Notes: generated by a model not told the origin, from the sequence alone. A DNA stretch of 64,000 nucleotides from Monilinia fructicola (GCA_008692225.1 VICG01000016.1:1-64000); one strand, 5' to 3'; positions 46,344 to 59,514 are shown, numbered from the stretch's first letter. Made by a program: numbers and translations.

Positions 46344-49300
46344 ACTGAATTTTCAATTGACAAAATCGAGATGATGGAGATGAATGGTCTCTTTTGGTAC
46401 TGATTAGCCTGAAGTATCTTGGCGTAGTCTTGTTTCCAGATCCACTAATCTGATAGATATCAAGTCAAGCGATCTGTAATTGATATGGGCCATGTCTTTC
46501 ACAATCGAGTATATATTTTACACTTTCCTGTTGGCTGCTTCTTATTATGGCTATACACTCAAATGTCTGATATTTCTAGTGAACATTCAATCCTTAGTGA
46601 CTTGATAGTTGCGGATAATCATGGCGTTTCAAGAATATTCTCTTGATGTCTTTTTCATGTGCGTGTCCGACCCTATCTGATGTTAGGCCAGATGTTTCGC
46701 AGGCCTTTTTCAAATCACTCGCACTATAGTTTCACCTACCGTTTGGTCCTCTTCATTTATGGTGTGTTGGTTCTCTGATTTATCTCGGGATTCCAGATTA
46801 GGATCTGAGCGAAAAGGAGTTGAAGCCAACAGCAAAAGGGGCTGAAAATCAAATCAAGTCTATCAATTCTTTACCTTGTGACTTTATGGAACTTGGAGCT
46901 GCGATGATCAAATCAATTGATCAAAAAGGAGTCATGCGCTTGAAAGATTGAAGAGGAGTGTTATCCTGGGCCTTATTATTTTCCAACCTCGATCTAAGCT
47001 AGGATTGATGAAGAAGATGATGATAAGCGCGAACCAACAAGTCAAGTCAACGAGAGTGACCTGGCCGAAGATGATGAGAATGATTCGAGAGGCGAGAGGT
47101 GAGAGTATACTAACCTTCAATGGATCAACTTCGGTTCTTCAATATAAGTATTGTAATATGGTGCGTGTAGAAGGAAATCAAGGTATTCGAGTAGATAAAA
47201 AAAGTAATCTCTAACCCTGGAGAGCCGAGGAAACTTTTCGCATAATTCAAGTAGGAAAGGAAAAGTCTGATTCTATCATTGGTCGGTTGGATTATATCTT
47301 GATAGAAATACATTTATACTACTAGCTTGCTAGTTGAGAATTCAAAGTTCCGAAGTCTTCGTTCACAGTTCACAGTTTATGGATTCTTCAGATTCTTAAT
47401 TCAGAGACACAAAAAACTACAACGCGACACCTAACCATAACTACAACAACCAATGCCTCCATTTCATCTGTCCCAATATCCACGCTGCAGTTGATCTTGA
47501 ACCGTATTTTGTTCCTCCTTGCTTTACTTGTTTATTTTTCACCGATCTAACGATATCTCAAAGCCTCACCCTCTTTTCGACTGAATTCGAACTTGGTGAC
47601 TCGTTTCTATCTAGAACCTACCTAGGTACCTGGGCCTAGGTAGTATCTACCAGTCCAAAATGAATAACTTTATATTAAATGCGACTGTAAATTGATATTC
47701 CCAGACTCTCCTCGCCAACTCATTTCAACTCTAACTTTACTTACCCAGGTATCCTCTCAATAATGCTTAACAGAGGTTCCTCTACCAAAGTCAGATACTG
47801 AGATACTCAAGTTGGGAGTGATTGTCTTACGTAAGTACCTACTAAGCAAGGAAGGTCATATTGATCTTGATTATTGAACTAGAACTAGAACTAGAACTAG
47901 AACTATCACATGATTACCTTTAAGCTTAGGTTCCTTAGGTAGTTCTATTCATGAAGTAGATTCTAATCGAAACAGATTTTCTGCGAAAAGCCCATGGCCG
48001 ACCTGGAAGATAATCTTCGATCAAAACCTGATTTGGCCGATATTGGTTATCAACATTATTGATTGCACTTGAAAAGACTTCTTATAGCTACTCATAGCTT
48101 TTTATATCAAACCTTTCCTTTGACTTTGATGTGCCATGTTTTTGATTTCTGCTTGAAATGACAACTTGGGTCCGGAGCCTATTGACAGTAAGGTTCTGAA
48201 TATCCAGCTTCATCTATATACATGATTCTTTTTATTCTTGAATAGTAGTATCAATGATCATTTGAGTCATCATTTCTATCCAACGACCCATTTTTGAACA
48301 AAAAATACCTAGGTAAGACTTACCTTCGCTAAGGTTAACAATGAATGTATATTTTCAAATCAAAGATTGTTTCCCAATAAATTCTCCTTGAACACTCAAT
48401 ACGAGGAAACTAAGATCTCATCATCGAAACGGAATCATTCGTTTATTTCCTACTATACTTTTTTTTTCTCTTTTGTCCAACAATGTGTTGTTAATATTGA
48501 GACTCAAACGGTGCCGCAGTGCCTTTCATGTCGATATAAGATAAGTATCATCTTGAGAAAGTGCACACTTCTACCAGAAACAGAATGAAATGTTTGGCCC
48601 CAAAAGAAACTGTTGCTTTGGCAACTACTCAAGATACTTGCATTCATGACAATATCATGGATCTCCAAAAAGAAGTCCAACTCATCACAGAAGCATACCA
48701 GGTCATATCTTGATCATGAAGACTCTTTCATCTCGATGACTTTGCTAATTCTACTGAATATTGTGGATTGCGATGACATGCATGACTTGATAAAATATAC
48801 GATTCTGCATTATACAATATACCAAAGCACTAACTGGCATCAAAGATTACATCGCAGATGGTGGACCTTTGACATTACATCTTTGGGGTCCAAGATACTA
48901 CAAGGAATAGGGAGATGAAAACCTGAGCCGAACCAATCAGGGCTAAGTACAAGAATCAATAGATGTATATGTATATAGATATATAACGGTTACACAACAA
49001 ATATCATCCAATCAACTAATCAACTAATCAACTAATCAACTAATCAACTAATCAACTAATCAACTAATCAACTAATCAACTAATCAACTAATCAAGAGAT
49101 GATACTAATTCCAATGTGCAAATCTCGAACTATTATCTAATCTACCTCTACGAAGGATATAGGATTTTTCATGATCTACACTCCCGAACCATGCGATGAT
49201 CCGAAGCCTCAATGTTATGAAACGATGTCCCCAATATTTTCAGATATTTCAAATTCCCTCTATCAATCACCTTTCCACTGTTATCTAACAGCCTTCTCGC

Positions 49301-50236
49301 TGCTCTCTTGAACAATATCAATTCAGACGCCAATCTATTTACTTCAAAAGTCAATACATTAACACAAGCACAGCTATATCAAAACTCATTGGGCAAAGAA
49401 CTTGTACAGTGACACATTGACTCGTCGTCACTACACACTGTCTTTCATTCTGGTCACTTTCGACACCAAAACATCTACTTTTTTAATCCATAACTCCCAT
49501 TGAAAGATTCAATAATTTAAATCTTTGTTTTGCGATGAAACGTTGAAGTTGGAGATTCAATCTTGAATATGAATCTTATGACTCGATAAGGTTAAGAAGG
49601 TTATTCTAAATTCTAGAATGCGTTAGAGAGTAATTAGACCATCAATTCATATTGACACTGAAATCAATAAGCTATACATCATACAACCGGATGTTAGCGC
49701 CATTGTACAGTCGAGGATTAGACAATAGACCTCGATTTCCAACCGAGCCCTACCTAAACATTAAAGCCCTAATATCTAAACCATTCTAAATCATTATTTG
49801 AAATGTTGAACTCAGCCATAAATAAGCATTCCACTATCGCCCTAGCGGTACATCCACACTAGACCGTGCAATCGAGGTCCCTAAGACGGGTTTTTCCTCT
49901 AAATAGTCCAACTACAAAGAAACCGTATAATTAATATGATTGATATAATTTAATATAATAATTAACACAAAAATTAGAATGTAATTTATAGAAGAAAATA
50001 TAATTTGCAGTTTAACAGTTTAATGATTGAAACATTAAAAATTACGGATCAACTGTCTAAAGCAATGTAGTTCAAATTCCCAATACTTCAGCCATAGAGC
50101 TATTCAAACTCTTGATAATTCAATTATAATGCACTCAAACCGAACCGCCATACAGCTTGCGATTTCATTGTGCAGCCTACATCATACAATCTTTCATGCT
50201 TCATTCTCTCCTTGGACAATGTTTTAAATGTCCAAT
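46344..50236. other. Long gene-poor intergenic region
   Basis: 3.9 kb of near-normal composition with no gene I can name. A coding-like minor exon may lie at 46802-46951 plus (DLSEKELKPTAKGAENQIKS, ending VMRLKD stop) after a TTAG acceptor, but no partner exon is convincing. Short features: a CTAGAA microsatellite at about 47877-47906, palindromes TACCTAGGTA at 47619-47628 and 48306-48315, the 8-bp satellite listed separately, and an AT-rich pocket at 49925-50045. Confidence 0.5.
49011..49095. repeat. 8-bp tandem repeat (ATCAACTA)n
   Basis: About 10.5 uninterrupted copies of ATCAACTA. Perfect identity of copies suggests ongoing slippage; likely variable in length between strains. Confidence 0.95.
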
Positions 50237-51579
50237 CTAATTCTTAACAACCTTCCCCTCAGAATCCAACAAGGCTCCCATCAACAGGGCTTCAATGACG
50301 TTCTTCATCCTCACCGGATTAGTACTTGCTGACGAGGCTGAAGATTGCGCAGGACCCGATGGTTCCCATCATCGGCGGGTTTCAGGTGAAGTGCCGAATC
50401 GATTCCCACAATGCGATGTAATTCGTTATGAACTAATTCCTCGTCGTATCTAGGCTTCTTTAGGACGTCTAGAGCGTCTAAAATGTCGTCACCTGATGTA
50501 CCAAGAGCGGCTAGGGCATCATAGACTATGACCTTACAGTAATCTAGTATAGCCTCAGTATTTGGGTCTGGTCGGGCTCCAGGGGGTGTGTTTGGGGGTG
50601 GTTCTCGTAGAAAGTGCTCCTATTGGCCAAAAACCACTCCTGATCGCGTCCTGGAAGAGCTGGAGGCGTCCTGCAAGCACCGGCATAGAACGCTAGGTTC
50701 TGTGGCTTCTCAATGTCGTATAAAGTTACACCTAAGCGGTGTCCTGTAGCTGCCAGGTCCTTGAAGATTGTATGGGTAAGGGGGGTCTCGAATGCCGCGT
50801 TCCTGGTATAGACAACTGAGGGGATGCGTTGTTGGTCCAGGAAGGCATGGAACTCCTCCGCATCGGGCCAGTTCCAATCGTTGTTAGCTACGTGCTCAGG
50901 CTTGAGGACTGCAGAGCAAAGCGGGTGTTTTGGATCACACGGATGGGGGGTATTGGGGTCGGATTCGAGGTGGTAGGCGCCTTGTAGGATAACTCTGGAA
51001 GTAATTTGTTTGAGTGGTTGTAATTCTGACTTAGGGTCTGGCTGCAAATGTCTTTTGAACTCGGTAATGTCTTGCAGTGAAGATATAAGTAATAAGGTTA
51101 GTTTATATTGTCCTTTCATGGCGTTTGCCCCAAGCTCTTGCAAGAGATCTAGGCCGCTCGGCTGAGCAGGATAGGGCTCCTCCCCATGATCTCCCTGGGA
51201 AACTCATAAGCGGCTGGTAATTTGTACATATCCTCATTCTCTTTAGGGATGGGCGGTTCGCCTCTGGTTCCCTGACCAACGGGTATATCCTCAAGACCAA
51301 GCATATCGAGGACTTTACGAGCGAAATGTACCTTTTATATGCTGGAGCGAGGTTGGCGATAAACCCTTGGAGTTTTATAGCACCTAGACGATGGAGTTCC
51401 TTCAAAACCATCATTGCAGTAAGATCGTCATAGTCTTTGCCAATATCTGTGATGACAAGAACGTGTGGGATCTCAAAGTCTTTAGGACGGGATTTTACAG
51501 CACGTATGATCTCTTGATAGATAGCTATCTGTTCGGCTTTGAGGCCATTTGGTACAGCTGGACTGTTATTGCTTGACAT
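50237..51579 (-). CDS. Inosine-uridine nucleoside hydrolase-like protein (4 frame corrections needed)
   Basis: Single-exon gene from ATG at 51579 (MSSNNSPAVPNGLKAEQIAI) to TAG at 50237-50239. The nucleoside-hydrolase N-terminal calcium-binding strand is visible as VLVITDIGKDYDDLTAMMVL (a D-x-G-x-D-x-DD pattern), followed by GLEDIPVGQGTRGEPP. Further blocks include NNDWNWPDAEEFHAFL and RLGVTLYDIEKPQNLAFY. One base is missing at each of four G/C runs near 51331, 51184, 50596 and 50366; restoring them gives 1347 nt, 448 residues, in one frame. The hydrolytic function is inferred from the motif only; this fungal subgroup is divergent and substrate is unknown. Confidence 0.75.
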
Positions 51580-52284
51580 AGTGAGTGTGTGAATTCAGTT
51601 TCTGAGTTTGATGTTACAAGGTGGAGGATTGAAAGTTCTGTGGATGTATGAAATGAAAATGTTTCATCGTGGAAGGATGTAAGAACTTAAATAGCTCCCA
51701 AATACCCTACCGGATGTATACCAGTGATACATTAACAAAGATAATGATTCAGTGACTCCAAAAATGGTCAAAGGAATGATTCATACACCTTAAGGGCTAG
51801 TGCTCTCTCTTCAACAGTGGTAAAAGTATGGCGACACCTTTATAATGAACGTAGATAGTTTAAGACCAAGTAGAACCATGATATGAGGATTACAACATCA
51901 AGATCTAGTAAGGTTGATGGCCAAGACGCGGGTGCTAGGCAATCAGATAAAGCTCTTTTATGTTTCTTTTGCCCAGGTGCTCATAGAGACGCGTTTAAGA
52001 CGTCAATATGGCGCTTAGTCACTGGTTTTAGCGCCTCCTCTGCTCAAAATACAGTAACCACCTAGGTAAGGTATATTGAACGTATCCAACCTGGAATTTA
52101 TTAATATCCATGGATAAGGTAAGGTTACACCTGATGTTGCAATAGACTGTTTCCTAGCCAATCAATTAACGTTAAGGTTGACCTTACATATGCAGCGATT
52201 GATTACATAATTAGCATAAGGTCAACGGACCCAACCCTACTGAAACCGACAATCGGTAAAGCTATCGGGAACAAATCAACCATC
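51580..52284. promoter_or_regulatory. Divergent intergenic region
   Basis: Lies between the start codons of the nucleoside hydrolase-like and MMTAG2-like genes, so it must hold both promoters. ACCTAGGTA recurs near 52061. Several TAAGGTTAC/TAAGGTTGAC words occur at 52,120-52,225. No named site. Confidence 0.45.
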
Positions 52285-53257
52285 ATGGACCTTCTATCTA
52301 CTATACGCAAATCTGGCTCACGGGGAGGGGTAAACTTTAGCTGGGATGAGGTTCAAACCTCTCAAGTAAGGCCCTCAGCTTTCAGTAAGTCAACTGACAT
52401 CATTTTACTAACTTGGAGTTCACACAGCACCGTGAGAACTATCTTGGCCACTCCCTCATGGCCCCGGTCGGTCGATGGCAAAAGGGAAAGGATCTAAATT
52501 GGTACGCGAAAGGTGACTCCGATAAAAACGGTGATGAGACTGCAGAGGAAAAACAAGCACGGGAACGAAAAGAAGAGATCAGGAAGATAAAAGAGAGCTG
52601 AAGAGGATGCTATAGCAAGAGCTTTAGGGCTACCGGTCGCACAACGTGGTGAAGGCACAGGCGCAAACAATGTGGAAGTTGGGGAATTAAATAGGGTTAT
52701 CAAGGAATCTGCGCAGGGAAATGATGATATTGAGGGCATGGGAAAGGGCACTGGATTCGGTGATTATGTGGGCAACACGGATGGACAAGAGATGCCACAG
52801 ATTAAACCCGAGGAAGAGAGGGTGGATTACTTAGGAAAGACCACATTAGTTCTGTCGGGGAGGGAGAAAGGCGATCAAGAGATAACCATAGACGAAGACA
52901 CAGGAGCCGCAGTCGAAGCAGGGAGCGGAATGGGGAACGAAGGCACAGGAAGCATAGGCATCGATCAAGAAGTGGAGAGCGGGAACATCATAGGCATCGA
53001 TCAAGAAGTGGAGAGCGGGAACATCATAGGCGCCGACATGATGATAGCCCACGGAGAAGGGAAAGAAGTCGCAGTCCAGAGATCAGAAACCACAGATATC
53101 GAAGCAGAAGCCCTGATCGAAGACATCACTCAAGGAGGGACAACGAGGATTCCAGAAATAATAATCATCGCTATCGAATGCTATCGAATGGCTCGAAAAA
53201 AGTCGTTCACCTGATATACGTGGCCGAGAAGAAAAAAATCAAGGCAGACGGCGTTGA
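52285..53257 (+). CDS. MMTAG2-like (kinase phosphorylation domain) protein with RS tail
   Basis: Nuclear protein of the MMTAG2 family, probably linked to splicing through its Arg/Ser-rich tail. Exon 1 is 52285-52365 ([20 protein letters not shown]), exon 2 starts 52428 after a 62-bp intron with [20 protein letters not shown]; together they form the conserved N-terminal domain ending LNWYAK. Homology then needs a base removed near 52597, a base added near 52831 and one more near 53190. The corrected frame gives [26 protein letters not shown] and a tail dense in RSRSRSRER and [12 protein letters not shown], ending at TGA 53255-53257, about 303 residues. Without correction the tail is read in a wrong, acidic frame, which shows that the frame, not the domain, is lost. 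Confidence 0.78.
52957..53028. repeat. 36-bp perfect tandem duplication in the RS tail
   Basis: Two identical 36-bp units starting GGCATCGATCAAGAAGTGGA. In the RS reading frame each encodes [12 protein letters not shown]. The length is a multiple of three, so frame is kept. Confidence 0.92.
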
Positions 53258-54088
53258 TCTATTGAAATTTACATATAGGGTTTCTTGGGATGGCGTTTTA
53301 GTGTATAAAAGTAATACCCATAGGAGCTGTATGCTCGATACATGCTTAGACGGAAGGGAATGGTTGAAGCTGCTCACATCACTTCACGATTGTTGTTCTT
53401 AACCCGGAATGCATAAAATCTGTAGCTTATGCACATGTTCTGTACTTGTTTTGAGCTCTGAATAAAAACCATGGCCGTTCAAGTACGGCATATCATCATC
53501 AGGCAAACTTGAACCGTAAAGAGCTCTGCAGGTTCTTCCAGTTTTCGTATAAATGCCAACAATACCACACCCGTTATCGACCGTAATAGACTCCCGTCTT
53601 CATAGTTGGCCATCGTTTGCTGGTTGAGTCAATCAATTACGACCACAATATAAAGTAGTTAAGGTTATCCAACAGGTTTTAAACATTTCGTATCCTACAA
53701 GTAGAATGCATTTGTAAGGATAAGGTTACCTCGTAACCTTAGTGCGTCTCAGCCTTCCGTCAGCCTTCCCCAAGCTCATCGTGAACGACTACCCGCTCTC
53801 GACATCATAATACAACTCCTCTGCATACTTAGGTGGGTATAAAATCAAAATCAAAGCCATTATCTTGACATCCCAAGCATGGTTCAGCAAATAATATCGG
53901 TTTGTTTTCTTATATGAGATACACCCAGACGTTTAGAAGCTTCTCCCGTTTCGAGCGGAGGGGGCAAACTAATACCAGCCGGAGTTTGTTCATCTAGTAT
54001 ACTTATAGACATTGAGAAGCTTGTTATTCTGTTTAGAGAAGGGGGGGCGTATCAACATATCTACGAGTCCAGGAACATTTATTAAGAT
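53258..54088. other. Intergenic, nothing recognised
   Basis: About 830 bp between two plus-strand genes; upstream part of the ATPase gene. A plus frame at 53178-53402 is a read-through of the RS-tail frame and is unsupported. Confidence 0.5.
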
Positions 54089-57000
54089 ATGGATTTCACG
54101 AAACTTCGAGCAGCTGCGCTGAACGACGGCGATGATGAAGAGGCTGTTACAGTTAACACGAGAGCTTTGATAGACAAAGTTCTAGCTAGATACTCCGGAG
54201 AATGGACGACTTTACGGGAATTAATACAAAATGCTGCAGATGCGCAGGCGACAACTGTTACGATCAAATTCGAGACCCTGCCTTCCTTTCAAGTCCCAAC
54301 CCCTAGCACCATAAATCAATCAGTGATATTGAAACATGTTCTGCTACACCATACACTGAAAAGGCTCTTGGTCACCAACAATGGTCAAGCATTTGGAGTC
54401 AATGACTGGTCGAGGCTGAAGAGGATAGCTGAGGGAAACCCGGATGAAACAAAGATTGGAGCCTTCGGTGTAGGTTTCTACAGTGTCTTTGCAGATTGTG
54501 AAGATCCGTTTGTAAGCTCTGGTAACCAGGCAATGGCATTTTACTGGAAGGGAAACTCTCTGTTTACCAAGAAAATACAACTACCTCCCAATGAAGCAAA
54601 TCCCAACACTAGCTTTGTCCTTGACTATCGAAACACTACGACTCCAATGCCGAATTTGCTCTCTATAGCCCAATTTTTGGCGACAAGTTTGACATTCGTT
54701 GCTTTACAGAATATCGAACTGTACGTTGATGATTACAAGATCATATCTCTAGCGAAAAAGGCAGCTCCGAGTTATAATGTGCCGATCGCGAGGGATGTTG
54801 AGACAAGGTCGAAGGAAGGTCTCATGAAAGTGCAAAGTCTTGAAAGAGAAAGTGTCCAGATGGACGCAACCTTTATGAATGTTGTGGGTTGGAAACCTAC
54901 CAAGTCATCTACATCGAAACCTTCATATGACAATAGTTATGGAAGTACTTCTAGCGACATGCCCTCCCTTCGTTCCTTTTTCTCCCGACTTACTTCGAAT
55001 AATGCCCAAGCTCAACAGAAAGCAAAAGCTTTACAAGAAGAAAGAGCAATGCAAGAAGTACTGTTAGAAGACTTGACAGCTTTGACGACCACTAATGTAT
55101 TTTTACGTGTAACTACTGCGATGATCAAGACCTACATTCAGCCAAGCTTTGCAGCTGAGTTAGAACGAGCGACTAAGAAGCCACCCCCCAAGACGACCAA
55201 GTTGGCCATTCTCACATCTTCTTATGATGAGACCGAAGCATCGACACATGACAATTCAGTCTCGCAAAATGTCGATGTTTTTGCATCCGTTCTTCCGGGG
55301 AAGAAGCCTGGGGGAAGGGTATTCATTGGTTTTCCGACTCACCAAACTACTGGTGCTGGTATGCATCTATCTGCGCCATCTGTTATTCCGACAGTCGAAC
55401 GAGAGTCCATTGATTTGAATGCACGATATGTTCGTACATGGAATCTTGAGATGCTCCGAGTTGCCGGAATCATGGCTAGGTTAGCATTTGCTAATGAAAT
55501 GTCTGATCTTGCTGATAAGGTCAAACGTGCTACTCAATCCAACGGAAATGGAAATAAAGTTACAAAGCGCGAGATTGAACAATTCATGCCCGAAGCTGCA
55601 CATATATTGAAAACTTTCACATTTGGAGATTCTACTCCCAGTTCCCAAGTTTCACAAATCATCGAAGAAGCATTTTGGACGGCGTATAGAAAAGCATCCA
55701 TTGAAGTTTACAGTACTCGAAGTGTTCTTCCCACGACAAAAGTTCGATTGGCAACGGAAGACTTGAGTGGCTTTGTGGAGGGGATCCCGGTGGTTCCAGA
55801 TGCACTTGTCAATTCCGAGTTTGTGCAGAAGCTGAAAGACTTTGAGCTCATCACCGAAATTACGATTAGTGATGTCAAGCAAGAGCTTGAGGCAAAGGCA
55901 CTGACTAAAGATCAGCTTACTCAATTTATCAAGTGGGTAGGTCATAAGGCCGTCGTGGGAGAGGTTGATACACTGACTGTTCACTCTTTATTCGATGTTG
56001 CTGTCGCCACTCTCGGGATGATAATAACCAGGGTGGAATAATCGCGCTGGGGAGCGTCACAAATTACCTGAATGTCAACAGGATACCACCCGAGGCTCCA
56101 GTTCCTCCAACAACAATCCCGTTCGAATTCACTAGACAGTGCCAGCCGAACGAACTCCAGGCGCTTGGTTGGGAGCCCCTCGAGATTGTGCCGTGGCTGC
56201 GTTATTTAATAGAATCAAGAGACAGGAATGAACCCTCACAAAACATTACTACCTCGCCACAGTTCGCTGCCAAGGTCCTTCAAATTATTTCAAAGTCATG
56301 GGAAGGCACGAGTGCCAACTCCAAAGCAACCGTCATATCACTATTATCAACCTTGACAGTGATTCCAACCAAGTGCGGTATGAGGAAACCAGGCGAGGCG
56401 TTTTTCGAGAGTGTAAAGCTCTTTGAGGACTTACCTACTCTTACAAACTGTCCAGGTGTCAAAGAGAAGTTCTTAGCGGCCATTGGAGTACGAAAAACCG
56501 TAGATCTAGAGACAATCTACAGTCGACTTCTCGCACCTAGCACACAAGCTCAAGAGGGCGAAGCTTCCAAGAGTAGCCGTCACATGGACTTAATCAAATA
56601 TTTAGCATCTGTAAAGGATGATATTCCGCCAGAAGATCTCAAGAGACTAAAGGAATCACAAATCTGCCCTGCTGAAGCAGGTCCATCTGGTCTTGAGTCA
56701 TCCAAAGGTACCGCTCGAATGTACAAAGTTCGTGAACTATTCGAGCCTAAAGAGGCTCTCAGAAGCTTGGGGCTACCAATAATCCAGTGGCCAGGGAACA
56801 ACTATAGATCTACTAGCAATGAGGGACGTTTCTTGTCTATGTTGGGACTGAGATCTTTCCCCTCTGTCCCCGAACTTATCGATTTGATGTCATCGACTGA
56901 TTTTATTCTTCGAGACAAGGCTATGGTCTACTTTATTGCCAATCATCACATCAACGGTTATTCGGATTTCAACGTTAGCACCAGCACAAAAGCAATTCTT

Positions 57001-59514
57001 CCGATTGAAGGTGACGAGAAGCGAAGAGTTATGCCTGTAGAGTGCTTCACGAATGCAAAGAGCTCTGTTCTTGGCTTCAATATTTTGCGAAATGATCTTC
57101 AAATACATGCTAATAAGTTTGGTGTTGCCGTCGATCCCTCGATTACAGAATGCGTCAATCGACTCATCCGAAATCCTCCAAAGACTCGTCGTGATGCCAT
57201 CACATTATTTGGATACTTTTCGAGTAGACTCGGTGAGCTTGGTTACAATAGTTGTGCTAAGCTTGGTGATTCTGCATTCGTCCCCGTACCTGATAACAGA
57301 GACAATTTGCAAGGACTTGTCAATGAGAAGGCCCTGAATTCCAGCACGATTAAGTACCTTACACCTCGACAATGTTACTTGGGAAGTTCTTCAGAATACA
57401 GCGAAATTTTTGACTTTGTTGATTTTGGAGCCGAAGGCAATACTTTCCTTCTCAAATGTGGGTCGAAAAATGAGCCTACAAAGTTGGAGCTCGCTGCTAT
57501 GGTTTGTCAAGAACCTGCCCGTCTTCTTGGGATTATGCAGAGTCCTGAGAAGTACTTGAATCTTTTGAGGTCTCTTGCAAACGATTTACCCCTTCTGAAA
57601 AGAGATAGGGCTCTCTTCAAGCAGATGAAAGTTTCCAAATTCCTCCTCGGGTCTAAAGAACTCTCATCAGCAAAAGAGAAGCCAAAGTCCAATAGTCTCA
57701 TAGATGAGCAGGAATCTGAAGTGGAGGATCTAGAAGATGCCCCACTTAAACAGTGGCAGTTGGAACAACCCAGCAAGATTGTTGTTGTTGACGATTATAA
57801 CAGCTATCGTCTCTTTAAAGAAAATCTAGTCTGTGCCCCTTTGGAAGATCGATTGGAAGAGTTTTATCTCGCGCTCGGATCTGCGAATCTTAGCGATATT
57901 GTACAAGAAGACCTTCGTGTTGGTCAAGCGGTTCCGTATCAAGGAGATTCGGCAAAGCTCAAGAAGCATATTCTCGAGAGAACAAAACTCTTCTTGCATG
58001 AATCACCACGAGAAAATGTGAAGCGGGACAGCAGGTGGCTGGAGAAAAATCTGACTGTACAAACTGTTAGTGGTATACAAGTAAGGAGATCTTTACGAGG
58101 TCACAATCTGTCAAACACAGAGAAGAGAACGGCCGCTTGTATACAAGAACGGCATCAAGGATTGCAACTCCTGGTGACTAATGCATATGACACATATCAA
58201 ATCAGTATGGCTATGTGCAAGCACTTACTAGCTCGTCCACAGCAACAGTCTTATCTTACATTTGAGTCTTTCCTCACTCTATCCTTAATGCAACTCCGGT
58301 CTCGTGGATACAACGTGGAGAGGATTCTAAGAGCCAAAGCAGCTGAGGCGCGGATCGCGGAAGAGGAACGGAAGCGACAGCTTGAGGCTGAGCAAGAACA
58401 GATTAAGGAGCAAGAGCACCAATGGCGACAAGACCAGGCTGCGACAGTTGCGGCAGCTTCACGGGAGGAAAATCGAGAGGAAAACCGTCGTGATTCTCAT
58501 GCTGCCATGCCAGGCGCTTTTGGATCCGATTCTCCATCCCCACCTCGTGTCAAGCGAGAAAAGAATCGTGGACTGTTTTCGAATCTTACACGTCGCTTGG
58601 GTCTTGACACCAGCAGTGATGATTCGCCAAAGTCCCCAACGGCGCCTACACCATTACTCGAAGACGGTGCCAAAGATGCCCCACCACCTTATACTGAGAC
58701 TGCGGGACAGAAACCTCAAACGGAAAGTGTCACTTCCAGCGGGGCAATCAAACAAAATCTTCTTAATGCAATCCAATCATCTCGTGCCCACGACTCCTCT
58801 GATCTGTTCTCAGCCCCCTCTACCAATCAGGTAAAGGAGCAAGCCGAATACTGTGATTCTACTTCTGGGCAAAACCTTACATACTTTGCTGATGCTTCTA
58901 ACGGCACCCGCATCTTCATTTCTAACGATAGGAGGAATGCTAACAGTCCTAACATGGCGGATATTCTTGCTGCTAACGTCTCGTCACTCAATATATTCGC
59001 CGCTCTTCTTCATGAAGCCGCTGATATATATAGCTTGCCTAGAAAAGCCATACATATCTTCTACGATGATCATGGAAATACTATTGCGTTTAATAGTAAA
59101 GGCAGCATCTTCTGTAACTTTAGATTCTTCCAACAGCTACATCTTAAAAAGCTGGAATCGAAGGCCGGAGAGGAAAAAGCAGAGGCAGGTGCTTATTGGT
59201 GGGTAGTGCTTGCGCATGAATTGGCGCACAATTTGGTTGGTCCACATAATTCAGATCATAGTTTCTATACGTAAGTAGTGCCACTTATTTACTCTTAATT
59301 TCCTGCTGAGCCTGGGGCTTGAATGTAAATGGGAAAGGAGGGTTAGGAAGGAGATGAATGGAGCCGGAATGAATGATAGCTAATGAATCATCTATATAGT
59401 GAACAATTGATCGCGAATTACTTTCCGAAGATGATGGCGAGAGCAAACAATTATACAGCAACATCGTCAGCATCAAAAGACGTCGGACATGAACGAAGCT
59501 CTGGTTCCAATTAG
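54089..59514 (+). CDS. Sacsin-like GHKL-ATPase protein with C-terminal HExxH motif
   Basis: Very large fungal protein, about 1,765 residues. Exon 1 is 54089-59270, exon 2 59400-59514 (129-bp intron, GTAAGT donor). One missing base in the G run at about 56015 splits it into frames of 650 and 1028 codons; restoring it makes the total exactly 1766 codons. The N-terminus is an HSP90/sacsin-type ATP-binding fold: RELIQNAADA with E44, N48 and D51, TNNGQAF at 96-102, and the lid loop KIGAFGVGFYSVF at 122-134. A charged coiled coil (ARIAEEERKRQLEAEQEQIK) lies around residue 1420, followed by a disordered Ser/Pro region. Near the end is HELAHNLVGPHNSDHSFYTE, with HExxH at 1710-1714, as in zinc peptidases. 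Probably a chaperone-like ATPase; peptidase activity is inference. Confidence 0.88.

Noticed and set aside
53178..53402. 74-codon ORF after the RS tail
   Set aside because: Read-through in the wrong frame past the expected RS-tail stop at 53255.
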